Shown here piece by piece: positions 1 to 8,702 of a DNA stretch of 64,000 nt. The stretch is taken from contig NZ_JAGYPG010000001.1 in assembly GCF_018343625.1 (NCBI RefSeq), forward strand, positions 938,492-1,002,491, written 5' to 3'. Made by a program: the position numbers and the translations under genes. This DNA comes from Lederbergia citri. GTDB lineage: Bacteria; Bacillota; Bacilli; Bacillales; Bacillaceae_C. Every line of letters begins with the position of its first letter. Within the stretch, counting starts at the first letter, position 1. Below the pieces are notes generated by a model. The model worked only from the letters and a program-made list of their open reading frames with translations, did not search any database and was not told where the DNA came from.

Positions 1-80
1 ATTTATCATCTTTATTATACGCTAACTTTTTATATAAACCAAATCGCTCGGACATCTTTATGAAAAATGGGATGAAACCC

Positions 81-113
81 TTACTATGTATAACGTTAAG
101 AACATGCTATAAT
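81..113 (+). promoter_or_regulatory. Probable sigma-A promoter of ykpA (extended -10)
   Basis: A perfect TATAAT lies at 108-113 and is preceded by TG at -15/-14 (TGCTATAAT), an extended -10 element. The -35 side is poor, with no good TTGACA at 16-18 bp. The distance to the TTG start at 152 leaves a leader of about 30 nt containing GGAGGA. Confidence 0.5.
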
Positions 114-151
114 GTTTTGGAATAAGGATTAATTGGAGGATTGGATATATC

Positions 152-1771
152 TTGATTACCGTAACTAATGTTGGTCTCCGATATGGTGACCGTAAATTAT
201 TCGAAGATATAAATTTAAAATTCACACCTGGAAACTGTTATGGCTTAATTGGAGCGAATGGTGCGGGTAAATCTACTTTCGTAAAAATATTGTCTGGTGA
301 AATTGAGCCGCAAACAGGTTCTGTTTCGATTACTCCTGGAGAACGTCTTGCTGTATTGAAACAGGATCACTTCCAATATGAAGAAGAAGAAGTTATTAAA
401 GTAGTCATTATGGGACATACTCGTCTTTATGAAATTATGCAAGAAAAAGACGCTATATACATGAAAGCTGACTTTTCTGAGGAAGACGGAATGAAAGCTG
501 CAGAGCTCGAAGGTGAATTTGCAGAGTTAAACGGATGGGAAGCAGAATCAGAGGCGGCAATATTGCTAAAAGGTCTCGGAATTAATGAAGATCTTCATGC
601 CAAGAAAATGGCAGAACTGTCAGGATCTGAAAAAGTTAAAGTATTATTAGCACAAGCTTTGTTTGGAAAACCTGATGTTCTTCTCCTTGACGAGCCGACA
701 AACCATCTTGATATAAAAGCAATTCAATGGCTAGAAGAATTCTTGATCAACTTTGAAAATACTGTCATTGTCGTTTCCCATGATCGTCATTTCTTAAATA
801 AAGTATGCACGCATATTGCCGATCTTGATTTTGCCAAAATACAAATATATGTCGGCAACTATGATTTTTGGTATGAATCTAGCCAACTAGCACAAAAAAT
901 GGCTCAAGATGCGAATAAGAAAAAGGAAGAAAAAATTAAAGAATTGCAAGCATTTATCGCAAGATTCAGCGCGAATGCTTCGAAATCAAAACAAGCGACA
1001 TCACGTAAGAAATTACTTGATAAAATTACACTTGATGATATTCAACCTTCTTCACGTCGTTACCCATTTGTTGGTTTTTCTCCTGAACGTGAAATTGGAA
1101 ATGATTTATTAAGAGTTGAAGGATTATCGAAAACAATCGATGGTGTAAAAGTTTTAGATAATGTAAGCTTCATCATGAATAAAAATGATAAAATTGCGCT
1201 TGTCGGTCGAAATGAAATAGCCAAAACGACTTTATTTAAAATATTGGCGGGTGAAATGGAACCCGATGCAGGAACTTATAAGTGGGGAGTAACAACGTCT
1301 CAAGCTTATTTCCCTAAAGATAACTCAGAGTACTTTGACGGCTGTGATTTGAGCCTTGTCGATTGGTTAAGGCAATTTTCACCGAAAGATGACAGTGAAA
1401 GCTTTTTACGCGGTTTCTTAGGCAGAATGTTATTTTCAGGTGACGAAGTATTGAAAAAAGCATCCGTCCTTTCAGGTGGAGAAAAGGTAAGATGTATGTT
1501 ATCAAGAATGATGTTAAGTGGAGCCAATGTACTTCTTCTAGATGAGCCAACAAACCATCTTGACCTTGAATCGATTACGGCACTTAATAATGGTTTAATT
1601 AATTTTAAAGGTTCTCTCATTTTTGCTTCACATGATCATCAGTTCATCCAAACAACAGCGAATCGTATTATCGATGTTACGCCAAAAGGCATCATAGATA
1701 AAGAAATGACTTATGATGAATATCTTGAGAATGATCAGATTCAAAAACAAATGGAAGAAATGTATGCATAG
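152..1771 (+). CDS. ykpA: ABC-F family ATPase, YkpA-like
   Basis: Soluble ABC-F protein of 539 residues with two ATP-binding domains and no membrane segment; the family acts on ribosomes or translation rather than transport. Walker A of domain 1 is GANGAGKS near residues 34-41, and both domains end in LLLDEPTNHLD followed by a switch His (SHDRHF, SHDHQF). The linker between domains is Lys-rich. In domain 2 the P-loop reads GRNEIAKTT, with Ala where Gly is usual, and the first signature is LSGSE rather than LSGGQ. Length and sequence match B. subtilis YkpA closely as I remember it. The TTG start is chosen because GGAGGA lies 11 nt upstream and the family N-terminus begins here. It is monocistronic, with its own promoter and a terminator directly downstream. 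Confidence 0.9.
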   Translation: MITVTNVGLRYGDRKLFEDINLKFTPGNCYGLIGANGAGKSTFVKILSGEIEPQTGSVSITPGERLAVLKQDHFQYEEEEVIKVVIMGHTRLYEIMQEKDAIYMKADFSEEDGMKAAELEGEFAELNGWEAESEAAILLKGLGINEDLHAKKMAELSGSEKVKVLLAQALFGKPDVLLLDEPTNHLDIKAIQWLEEFLINFENTVIVVSHDRHFLNKVCTHIADLDFAKIQIYVGNYDFWYESSQLAQKMAQDANKKKEEKIKELQAFIARFSANASKSKQATSRKKLLDKITLDDIQPSSRRYPFVGFSPEREIGNDLLRVEGLSKTIDGVKVLDNVSFIMNKNDKIALVGRNEIAKTTLFKILAGEMEPDAGTYKWGVTTSQAYFPKDNSEYFDGCDLSLVDWLRQFSPKDDSESFLRGFLGRMLFSGDEVLKKASVLSGGEKVRCMLSRMMLSGANVLLLDEPTNHLDLESITALNNGLINFKGSLIFASHDHQFIQTTANRIIDVTPKGIIDKEMTYDEYLENDQIQKQMEEMYA

Positions 1772-1781
1772 TAAGGTAAGC

Positions 1782-1816
1782 AAATACCCGGATGATAAGG
1801 AAACTTCCGGGTATTT
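1782..1816 (+). terminator. Rho-independent terminator of ykpA
   Basis: An 11-bp perfect stem, AAATACCCGGA (1782-1792) with TCCGGGTATTT (1806-1816), is followed by a T-rich stretch. It begins 11 nt after the ykpA stop and also sits at the end of the convergent 2Duf gene. Confidence 0.8.
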
Positions 1817-1818
1817 AT

Positions 1819-2688
1819 TTACCCTTTTATTAATAAATGTTCTGTTTTTAAAATGATTTGCTCCATTCTTTTAGCATTCCTCTTATACATCTGTTTCGCC
1901 TCTTCCGAATCAGTTTGCAGAGAATAAGATTCTAAATCAGCTTGACATTTTTTTAAGGCACTTAATAAGGATTGTTTTGGTTTTGGTTCCGGAATTTTGA
2001 CTTTATCATCATAAATATCGACGGTCAGCTGTCCGAAAGAATCAACTTGGCCAACATAAACATTATCGATTGCAACATTTAATTTTGCCAATTCCAATTC
2101 CAACCACGCTCTCGTTAAACCGCTAGCTGCCAATGCGGCATCCATTATTTCCCCTTCTAAAATAACAGTTTGTGGCACTTTTTCAGGAGCGGTATCTAGT
2201 TGTAAATCGGATGGAGTGATTGGTTGCTTTTCCTTTTTTAACAATACATTCAAATCACCGTTCGCTTCTAACACTGCGAATTCTACATCAGCAACCTGAA
2301 AGGCATTTTTTTTCCTTAACAATTGCATTAATTCATCTACTGAATACTGCTCTTTAGTCAAATTCTCCTCTTGGATTTTTCCATCTTTTATAACTACAGT
2401 TGAGGTTCCTTCAATAAAATTGCGAGCTTTTTTGCTTTTTAGAGCAATTAAACCAGCGATAAATGGAATCGCCGTCCAAACAAGTAAACTATAGATTCCA
2501 TTCATAAAATTACCATCAAGGCCCGTTGATATTTCAGCAGCGATACTACCAATTGTAATACCGGCTACATATTCAAAAAAAGAAAGATGCGATAATTGTT
2601 TCTTTCCAAGAAATTTGGTCAGTAAAAAAAGTACAAAGACAAGTATAGTTGATCTTATTATGATTTCTAGCCAACTTGGGACATCCAT
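1819..2688 (-). CDS. 2Duf-type membrane protein (DUF421/YetF plus C-terminal DUF1657)
   Basis: Membrane protein of 289 residues. The N-terminal part has three hydrophobic segments (about residues 8-27, 38-55, 66-84) followed by the cytoplasmic DUF421/YetF domain. The last ~55 residues (from SLLSALKKCQADL) match DUF1657, the same domain as the two small proteins encoded just upstream. DUF421 fused to DUF1657 is the architecture called 2Duf, found in the spoVA2mob operon that raises spore wet-heat resistance in Bacillus, presumably acting in the spore inner membrane. The ATG at 2688 is used because GGGGA precedes it at proper distance; an upstream TTG is too close to that site. It is last of three genes, 13 nt after the preceding stop codon. 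The spoVAC/D/Eb genes that accompany 2Duf elsewhere are absent here. Confidence 0.85.
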   Translation of the reverse strand: MDVPSWLEIIIRSTILVFVLFLLTKFLGKKQLSHLSFFEYVAGITIGSIAAEISTGLDGNFMNGIYSLLVWTAIPFIAGLIALKSKKARNFIEGTSTVVIKDGKIQEENLTKEQYSVDELMQLLRKKNAFQVADVEFAVLEANGDLNVLLKKEKQPITPSDLQLDTAPEKVPQTVILEGEIMDAALAASGLTRAWLELELAKLNVAIDNVYVGQVDSFGQLTVDIYDDKVKIPEPKPKQSLLSALKKCQADLESYSLQTDSEEAKQMYKRNAKRMEQIILKTEHLLIKG

Positions 2689-2701
2689 AAGCAATCCCCT
2701 C

Positions 2702-2908
2702 TCATGAATTCCTATATTGCAGTTCTTCAGCCTTCATAAATTCAACTCTTTGCATCAGGTCGTGAATAACATCATCTATTTCCATCATACATTCATGAAA
2801 AATAGCACTTGCCTTCGGGTCTTTAGTGAACTGAGCTAAACGGCTAAATTCTGATTGAATTGTCTTAGTACTAGCAAGGGTTGCCTTAACATTTGCAAAT
2901 ACAGTCAT
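2702..2908 (-). CDS. DUF1657 small protein (second of operon)
   Basis: Acidic soluble protein of 68 residues matching DUF1657: it begins MTVFANVKATL and ends with an EE-Q-Y tail (EELQYRNS). The family is known from sporulation-linked spoVA-type operons; its biochemical role is unknown. The ATG at 2908 is preceded by GGAGGAAATT, whereas the upstream in-frame TTG has no such site. It lies between another DUF1657 gene and the 2Duf gene, so three copies of the domain are made from one transcript. Confidence 0.85.
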   Translation of the reverse strand: MTVFANVKATLASTKTIQSEFSRLAQFTKDPKASAIFHECMMEIDDVIHDLMQRVEFMKAEELQYRNS

Positions 2909-2972
2909 AATTTCCTCCAAATTTTTCAAAGGAACAGAGTGTTGTTTTCATCACTCTGTTCCTAATGTCTTT

Positions 2973-3176
2973 TTATTGATTGTATTGTGGCTCTTCCTGC
3001 ATAATTTCTTGTACGCGCGGACTTAATGTGTCAATAATGGCTTGCGCCTGTTGTGCACATGTTTTATAAAGTTGTTTAGCCTGCTGATTATCGGTATCTA
3101 ATGCGAAACCTTCCAAGCTTGCTTGTGCTGTTTTTAATCCTGTAATCGTTTGTTGTACTTTATTAATGACTGTCAA
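2973..3176 (-). CDS. DUF1657 small protein (first of operon)
   Basis: Soluble protein of 67 residues with the full DUF1657 pattern: MTVINKVQQT at the N-terminus, a central LYKTCAQQAQ helix and the EEPQY motif near the end. It starts at TTG with GGGAGGT upstream. It heads the operon with the second DUF1657 gene and 2Duf. A CATATAATA sequence about 80 nt upstream, just after the neighbour's terminator, could be a -10 element, but I could not find a convincing matching -35 for any sporulation sigma factor. Confidence 0.85.
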   Translation of the reverse strand: MTVINKVQQTITGLKTAQASLEGFALDTDNQQAKQLYKTCAQQAQAIIDTLSPRVQEIMQEEPQYNQ

Positions 3177-3253
3177 CGTACTGACCTCCCTAATAGTTGT
3201 TCGTTCTATTGAACGTTTCTATTTTGTGAAAAAAGTTAAAACAATATTATATG

Positions 3254-3281
3254 AAAAAAATACCTATCTTTTCGATAGGTA
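3254..3281 (-). terminator. Rho-independent terminator of the AI-2E-type permease gene
   Basis: On the minus strand TACCTATC and GATAGGTA form an 8-bp stem with a 5-nt loop, followed by seven T. It starts 12 nt past the permease stop and separates it from the DUF1657/2Duf operon. Confidence 0.85.
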
Positions 3282-3292
3282 CTTTCTCAGTA

Positions 3293-4375
3293 TTATTCTA
3301 AACGAATATAACGATAAATATGGCTTACGATAACTTTTAATAGAGCATAGACTGGCACCGCAAGTATTAGTCCGAGCAATCCACCGAATTGACCTGCAAT
3401 AAGTAAAACAAAAATAATAGTCAAGGGATGCATATTTAATGCCTTGCCCATAACGAACGGTGAAACAAGATTACTTTCAAATTGTTGGACAATCACAGCG
3501 ACGATTACAACTAATAATGCTTGCAATGGAGATGTAAATAACCCAACAATTACAGCAGGCAATGTTCCAATCCAAGGTCCAACGAATGGGATTACATTCG
3601 TTGCCATGGCAAGCACGCCTAGTATAAGTGCATAATCAAGACCGATAATTAAATAGCCAATAAAAGCTAGAGTACCAACACACAGACTTACGATAAGCTG
3701 ACCTTGAATATAAGAACTTAAAGCATTATCCATCTCTTCTAATATTTCATCAGCTTCTTTTTGATGCCTTTTCGGTAATATCTTCTCTAAAAATTTGGGT
3801 GCATGCTTGCCATCCTTCAACATGAAAAATAATACGAATGGTACGAGAGCGAAAATCATGATCATATTGACAATAAAACCAAAAGTGCCGGCAATTTTTG
3901 AACCAAATCCTTGTAAAATCATACTTGCATTTTGTTCGAACTGTTTTGTATATTTTTCTATTGAAAAATAGTCATTTTGTTGGAATTGTAAAAACCATTC
4001 TTTTTCAGTTAGTGATGTAACCCACTGTTGTATATTTTGTGCATAAGCTGGAATATTTTCAATTAAAAGATTGAATTGAGTTTGTAGTACCGGCCCAATT
4101 AACAGCACCGCCCCTGCCCCAATACCTGCAATTACAATAAACATAATGACGATAGATAAAGTTCGCGGGATTTTTTTTGACAGGAGGTTAACGGCTGGCC
4201 GCAATATGTAATATAGAACTCCAGCAAGTATAATTGGCGGAAATAATGTTTTTACAATGATAACTAGTGGAGTAAATATAAAACCGACTTTTGTTCCAAG
4301 CAAAATGATTAAAAAAATCATGATAATGGCGATTCCTATTTTAAACCATTTTTCTTTATACATAATTCTCCCCAT
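3293..4375 (-). CDS. AI-2E family transporter (YueF/YtvI-like permease)
   Basis: Integral membrane protein of 360 residues with about seven hydrophobic segments: two near the N-terminus (about 12-60), one at 73-98, a long soluble stretch (about 100-160), then four or five to the end. This matches the AI-2E/PerM/UPF0118 family, whose members export AI-2 or act as ion antiporters; the substrate here cannot be read from sequence. Two starts are possible: ATG at 4375 (GAGAGA upstream) or ATG at 4363 (GGGGAGA upstream), which gives MYKEKWF. It is a single gene with a terminator behind it. Confidence 0.85.
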   Translation of the reverse strand: MGRIMYKEKWFKIGIAIIMIFLIILLGTKVGFIFTPLVIIVKTLFPPIILAGVLYYILRPAVNLLSKKIPRTLSIVIMFIVIAGIGAGAVLLIGPVLQTQFNLLIENIPAYAQNIQQWVTSLTEKEWFLQFQQNDYFSIEKYTKQFEQNASMILQGFGSKIAGTFGFIVNMIMIFALVPFVLFFMLKDGKHAPKFLEKILPKRHQKEADEILEEMDNALSSYIQGQLIVSLCVGTLAFIGYLIIGLDYALILGVLAMATNVIPFVGPWIGTLPAVIVGLFTSPLQALLVVIVAVIVQQFESNLVSPFVMGKALNMHPLTIIFVLLIAGQFGGLLGLILAVPVYALLKVIVSHIYRYIRLE

Positions 4376-4453
4376 TTCTCTCTCTTTTACAAGGCTCCGT
4401 CTTGATATTATCGCATTTTTTCACTGAAATTCCAACGGTTTCTATTTTTATCG

Positions 4454-4482
4454 TGGAATATATTAATAAGGTCCGATATAAT
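4454..4482 (+). promoter_or_regulatory. Candidate sigma-A promoter of pepF
   Basis: A perfect TATAAT at 4477-4482 has TGGAAT 17 bp upstream (4454-4459), only three matches to TTGACA. It lies 45 nt before the pepF start, in the divergent gap with the permease gene. Confidence 0.45.
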
Positions 4483-4527
4483 TTAATTGTTAGTATACCG
4501 AAATAATTTCATTTGGGGGGATATTTA

Positions 4528-6339
4528 ATGGAAGCTACCGAAAAACGATTATTACGTTCAGAAGTTCCAGAAAATCTAACATGGGATCTAAGGGATCTCT
4601 TTCAAACAGACGAAGAATGGGAAAAAGAATTGAAAGCTGTTCAGGAAGATTTGCCTAGTATAACTTCATTTAAAGGTCAATTAGGAGAAGGTTCAAACAA
4701 ATTACTTAATTGCTTAAATAAAATGGAAGCTTTGCAACAACGAATTATCCGTGTAGCAACTTTTGCCAGTTTGCGTCAATCAGCAGATGGAACAGACCCT
4801 GTTAACCAAGGGAATTCATCTAAAGTTGCAGCAATGCTCGCAAAAATAAACGCTGATTTATCTTTTATTCGTTCTGAAATTTTAGACTTGCCTGATGGTA
4901 CAGTAGATACATATTTAAAAGAAAATAAGGATTTAAAGAAATTCTCTAAATTCTTAACAGATATTCTTGAAACAAAACCATATAAACTTTCTCCTGATAC
5001 AGAGAAAGCTCTTGCTTCACTTGGAGAGGTGTTGGATGCTCCATATACAGTATATCAATTCAGTAAATCATCTGATATGCAGTTTGATTCTATTCAGGAT
5101 GAAAACGGGAATGTACTTCCAATGTCATTCGCCTTATTTGAAGATCGGTACGAACTCGTTCCCGATACAGATTTACGAAGAAAAGCATATGACTCTTTCG
5201 TAAAAACATTAAAACAGTATAAAAATACGTTCGGTGCAAATTATGCAACAGAGGTAAAAAAACAAGTTGCGATGTCACGTTTACGCAACTATGAATCTGT
5301 TACACATATGCTTCTCGAACCACAACAGGTTTCTTTAGAGATGTATCATAACCAATTAGATATTATTCAAAAAGAACTTGCACCGCATATGCGTAGATTT
5401 GCGAAGTTGAAAAAAGAAGTATTAAATCTTGAAACAATGAAATTTTGCGATTTAAAAGCTCCTTTAGATCCTGATTTTAATCCTACAACAACCTACGAAG
5501 AAGCTTCGGAAACCATTTTATCTGCCTTATCGATTATGGGTGAAGAATATAGTGAAGCGATGAAAAAAGCTTTAACCGAAAGATGGGTAGATTTAGCCGA
5601 CAATGTTGGTAAATCTACAGGTGCCTTCTGCTCGAGTCCATATGGTGTACATCCATATATTTTAATCACGTGGACGGATACAATGAGAGGTGCCTTCATA
5701 TTAGCCCATGAACTTGGTCATGCCGGACATTTCTATATGGCGGGACGAAATCAAGATTTAGTTAATACACGACCTTCCATGTATTGTATTGAAGCTCCAT
5801 CGACTATTAATGAATTAATTCTTGGTGAGCATATTTTATCCCAAGCTGATGATCCAAGAATGAAACGCTGGGTTATTCTACAATTACTTGGTACGTACTA
5901 CCATAATTTTGTCACACATTTATTGGAGGCTGAATTCCAACGCAGAGTTTATGATCTTGCGGAGAGTGGAACACCGTTAACTGCCACTGTATTTTGTGAA
6001 CAAAAAGCAAATGTGTTAAAAGACTTCTGGGGCGACACGGTTGAAATTGATGAAGGTGCAAGCCTTACTTGGATGAGACAACCTCATTATTATATGGGAC
6101 TGTATCCTTATACGTACTCTGCAGGATTAACCGTTGCTACAGCAGCCGCTCAAATGATTAAAGAAGAAGGACAACCTGCTGTTGATCGTTGGCTTGAACT
6201 GCTAAAAGCAGGTGGAACATTAAAACCTCTTGATTTAATCAAAATTTCAGGTGTTGATATGTCCAAGCCAGATGCAATTAAAAAAGCAGTGGCATATGTC
6301 GGCTCCTTAATTGAAGAATTGGAAAAAAGCTATCAATAA
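4528..6339 (+). CDS. pepF: Oligoendopeptidase F (M3B zinc metallopeptidase)
   Basis: Cytoplasmic M3-family zinc peptidase of 603 residues that cleaves short peptides; in Bacillus PepF homologues have been linked to peptide signalling. The zinc site HELGHAGH is near residue 396, followed by a conserved glutamate helix (APSTINELILGEH). The C-terminal region PYTYSAGLTVATAAA is typical of the family. The start is the ATG at 4528, preceded by GGGGGG; a TTG 15 nt upstream in the same frame overlaps that site and is unlikely. It is a single gene convergent with trhO and shares a terminator with it. Confidence 0.93.
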   Translation: MEATEKRLLRSEVPENLTWDLRDLFQTDEEWEKELKAVQEDLPSITSFKGQLGEGSNKLLNCLNKMEALQQRIIRVATFASLRQSADGTDPVNQGNSSKVAAMLAKINADLSFIRSEILDLPDGTVDTYLKENKDLKKFSKFLTDILETKPYKLSPDTEKALASLGEVLDAPYTVYQFSKSSDMQFDSIQDENGNVLPMSFALFEDRYELVPDTDLRRKAYDSFVKTLKQYKNTFGANYATEVKKQVAMSRLRNYESVTHMLLEPQQVSLEMYHNQLDIIQKELAPHMRRFAKLKKEVLNLETMKFCDLKAPLDPDFNPTTTYEEASETILSALSIMGEEYSEAMKKALTERWVDLADNVGKSTGAFCSSPYGVHPYILITWTDTMRGAFILAHELGHAGHFYMAGRNQDLVNTRPSMYCIEAPSTINELILGEHILSQADDPRMKRWVILQLLGTYYHNFVTHLLEAEFQRRVYDLAESGTPLTATVFCEQKANVLKDFWGDTVEIDEGASLTWMRQPHYYMGLYPYTYSAGLTVATAAAQMIKEEGQPAVDRWLELLKAGGTLKPLDLIKISGVDMSKPDAIKKAVAYVGSLIEELEKSYQ

Positions 6340-6343
6340 AACG

Positions 6344-6378
6344 ATAAACCCGATATCTAGACCAGATATCGGGTTTAT
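6344..6378. terminator. Bidirectional terminator between pepF and trhO
   Basis: A perfect 15-bp stem (6344-6358 with 6364-6378) with a 5-nt loop lies between two convergent genes. The loop-distal A/T bases give a short T run on both strands. Confidence 0.85.
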
Positions 6379-6381
6379 TAA

Positions 6382-7350
6382 CTAATTCATAGCTACTTCT
6401 TTTTTAAGTGAGCTTAATCTCTCTTGTACTTCTTCCTCTGTAAGGCCATGTTCTTTAATATACATATTTCTTGGATGAACTCGACATTCATCTGTACAGC
6501 TTCTCATATATTTATGCTCGTTTTCTTCTGAGCAAAGGAATTGTCTATTACATTCTGGGTTGGCGCAGTTTACATATCGCTCACAAGGAGTGCCATCAAA
6601 ATAATCACGCCCAACCACAACATGCTCTTTCTGATTTATAGGAACAGCGATTCTTTGGTCGAATACATAACATTGACCGTCCCAAAGCTCCCCTTGAACT
6701 TCTGGATCTTTTCCGTAGGTGACGATTCCTCCGTGTAGCTGTGAAACATCTTCAAAGCCTTCTTTTAGAAGCCAACCTGAGAATTTTTCACAACGAATGC
6801 CACCTGTACAGTATGTTAGTATTTTTTTTCCTTCTAACTGCTGTTTATTTTCTCTTACCCAATTAGGCAAATCACGAAATGTTTCGATGTCTGGACGAAT
6901 GGCACCACGAAAATGTCCTAAATCAAATTCATAGTCATTCCGAGCATCTAAAACAACTGTATTTTCATCTTGCATCGCTTCGTAAAATTCTTTCGGATTT
7001 AAATATTTCCCTGTAATTTGATGAGGATCGATATCGTCTTCTAAACGAAGTGTTACCAATTCCGGACGTGGACGAACGTGCATTTTTTTGAAAGCATGCC
7101 CGTCAGCTTCATCAATTTTAAATACCATTGTCTCAAAACGTGGATCTTTTTTCATTTCATTCATATATGTTTCTGTTTGATCCCAAGTGCCAGAAACGGT
7201 TCCGTTAATTCCTTCAGTTGCGACTAAAATACGTCCTTTTAGACCAAGTTCCTTACAAAATGCTAAATGATTTATAGCAAATTCCTCAGGATCTTCAATA
7301 TGGACATATTGATAGTACAATAATACCCTATACTTTTGATTTTCTGACAT
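6382..7350 (-). CDS. trhO: tRNA uridine(34) hydroxylase TrhO (UPF0176, rhodanese domain)
   Basis: Protein of 322 residues with the UPF0176/YceA/YbfQ layout: an N-terminal ferredoxin-like domain (1-100), a central rhodanese domain (about 120-215) with catalytic Cys in TYCTGGIRC, and a C-terminal Cys-rich region ([18 protein letters not shown] and more). TrhO hydroxylates U34 of tRNA in an oxygen-dependent reaction, the first step to 5-methoxyuridine in Gram-positive bacteria. The ATG start has GGTGG upstream. The C-terminal cysteines could bind metal; this is inferred from spacing only. Single gene. Confidence 0.9.
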   Translation of the reverse strand: MSENQKYRVLLYYQYVHIEDPEEFAINHLAFCKELGLKGRILVATEGINGTVSGTWDQTETYMNEMKKDPRFETMVFKIDEADGHAFKKMHVRPRPELVTLRLEDDIDPHQITGKYLNPKEFYEAMQDENTVVLDARNDYEFDLGHFRGAIRPDIETFRDLPNWVRENKQQLEGKKILTYCTGGIRCEKFSGWLLKEGFEDVSQLHGGIVTYGKDPEVQGELWDGQCYVFDQRIAVPINQKEHVVVGRDYFDGTPCERYVNCANPECNRQFLCSEENEHKYMRSCTDECRVHPRNMYIKEHGLTEEEVQERLSSLKKEVAMN

Positions 7351-7576
7351 GACAAAATACCACCTATCATCTTATATTTGCAAGATATAAACGTGTTTAG
7401 GAGGATATAATTTCGGATTATTTCCGAAGATATACACTTTATTCTTACTCATGGTATTTTACAGTTTACATAAAAAAAAATCAAGATTGAACTTACTTCC
7501 AATTTTCCGATGTAAAATATTTTTCTTTTCTACTAGAAAATAATTAAGTTATAATAAATATATAGATTTTTTAATA
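7351..7576. other. Intergenic region between trhO and the repeat
   Basis: AT-rich divergent gap. It holds the upstream region of trhO but I see no convincing promoter pair, RNA structure or small ORF with a good ribosome binding site. Confidence 0.4.
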
Positions 7577-7766
7577 GTGTCTAGCTCCAGCGCCTATCGA
7601 CTAGCAAACTTCTTGTCCTTCTCCCTACGATAAGGAAGCCAGATTCGCCTTGTTGGCTCATCGTGTTTCCTTTATCTCCGACTAACACCGCCAAGTCGTG
7701 TGGCGAGGTCCGTGGACCCACATCCTGTGGTCCTGTACGTCGATGAGCAAGGAGCTTGCACTTCTC
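7577..7766 (-). repeat. Dispersed repeat, family A (copy 1)
   Basis: Copy of a roughly 190-215-bp repeat that recurs at 34367-34580 and 43076-43285. Read on the minus strand it starts near AAGCTCCTTGCTCATCGAC and ends AGGCGCTGGAGCTAGACA. Shared blocks are CCCACAGGATGTGGG, TTAGTCG and GATAAAGGAAACACGATGAG. The ends are partly complementary (AAGCGCCT / AGGCGCT). It ends just before the ribosome binding site of the next gene, so it lies in that gene's leader. No ORF with a ribosome binding site is present. Confidence 0.75.
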
Positions 7767-7782
7767 TAGAAAGGATGATGAA

Positions 7783-8673
7783 ATGAACGATGCTGAGAAA
7801 TTAGTAGAGACAGTTAGACATAAAAAGTTACCTAGGAAAATACTTCTTATTCGCACCCTCCTCGTAACAATTGGCGCTGCTTTAATGGCGGTTGCTCTCG
7901 AATTATTCCTCGTTCCCAACCACATTTTAGATGGGGGAATAACTGGTATATCCATTATCATAGCTCATTTTACTGGTTGGCGTCTTGGAATTATTATATT
8001 TGCACTAAATCTTCCATTTATTTATATAGGTTACAAACAAATTGGAAAAACATTTGCTTTGACTACCTTATACGGTATTTTTATTTTATCCGTAACTTCC
8101 ATTTTCCTCCATAACATGATTGTCGTTACCGACGATTTGTTGTTAGACACTGTTTTTGGCGGAATTATTCTTGGGACTGGTGTTGGTATTGTCATTCGGT
8201 ATGGAGGATCATTAGATGGCACTGAAGTTCTATCCATCTTGCTCAATAATAAACTTCCCTTCTCTGTCGGCGAAATCATCATGTTTTTTAATTTCTTTAT
8301 TTTTACAACTGCAGGGTTTGTTTTTAGCTGGGAACGTGCAATGTACTCTATTATTACTTATTTTATTGCATTTAAAGTAATAGACATTGTCGTAGAAGGA
8401 TTGGATGAATCAAAATCAGCATGGATCATTACAGAAAAAGCAGAAGAAATTGGAGATGCCATTCTGGCAAGACTTGGAAGAGGTGTTACGTATTTAAAAG
8501 GTGAAGGTGCTTATACTGGCGATGACAAAAAAGTTATCTTTTGTGTCTTAACACGATTAGAAGAAGCAAAATTAAAATCAATTATTGAAGAGCTCGACAG
8601 CGACGCCTTTCTTGCGATAGCTAATATATCAGAGGTTCGCGGTGGACGTTTCAGGAAAAAGCATATTCATTGA
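7783..8673 (+). CDS. YitT family membrane protein (DUF161 + DUF2179)
   Basis: Protein of 296 residues with about five membrane segments in the first 200 residues (the YitT/DUF161 domain, beginning LLIRTLLVTIGAALMAVALELFL) and a C-terminal soluble DUF2179 domain (about 215-290, with VTYLKGEGAYTG and VLTRLE). The function of the family is unknown. The start is ATG 7783 with AAAGGATGA upstream; the longer reading frame from TTG 7756 begins inside the dispersed repeat. B. subtilis has several paralogues, so no symbol is given. Single gene with a terminator. Confidence 0.85.
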   Translation: MNDAEKLVETVRHKKLPRKILLIRTLLVTIGAALMAVALELFLVPNHILDGGITGISIIIAHFTGWRLGIIIFALNLPFIYIGYKQIGKTFALTTLYGIFILSVTSIFLHNMIVVTDDLLLDTVFGGIILGTGVGIVIRYGGSLDGTEVLSILLNNKLPFSVGEIIMFFNFFIFTTAGFVFSWERAMYSIITYFIAFKVIDIVVEGLDESKSAWIITEKAEEIGDAILARLGRGVTYLKGEGAYTGDDKKVIFCVLTRLEEAKLKSIIEELDSDAFLAIANISEVRGGRFRKKHIH

Positions 8674-8675
8674 AA

Positions 8676-8699
8676 AAAGCTGTCCAATCGGACAGCTTT
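8676..8699. terminator. Bidirectional terminator between the YitT-type and MFS genes
   Basis: A 10-bp stem AAAGCTGTCC / GGACAGCTTT with a 4-nt loop, flanked by A residues on the left (T run for the minus-strand gene) and T residues on the right. Confidence 0.85.
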
Positions 8700-8702
8700 C
8701 GT

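Noticed and set aside
3241..3260. Sporulation sigma promoter (CATATAATA) for the DUF1657/2Duf operon
   Set aside because: The -10-like motif is suggestive for sigma-G, but its -35 would fall in the preceding terminator stem and does not match; kept only as a remark in the gene entry.
7581..7961. Minus-strand ORF of 126 codons
   Set aside because: It runs through the dispersed repeat and antisense to the YitT-type gene and has no ribosome binding site.
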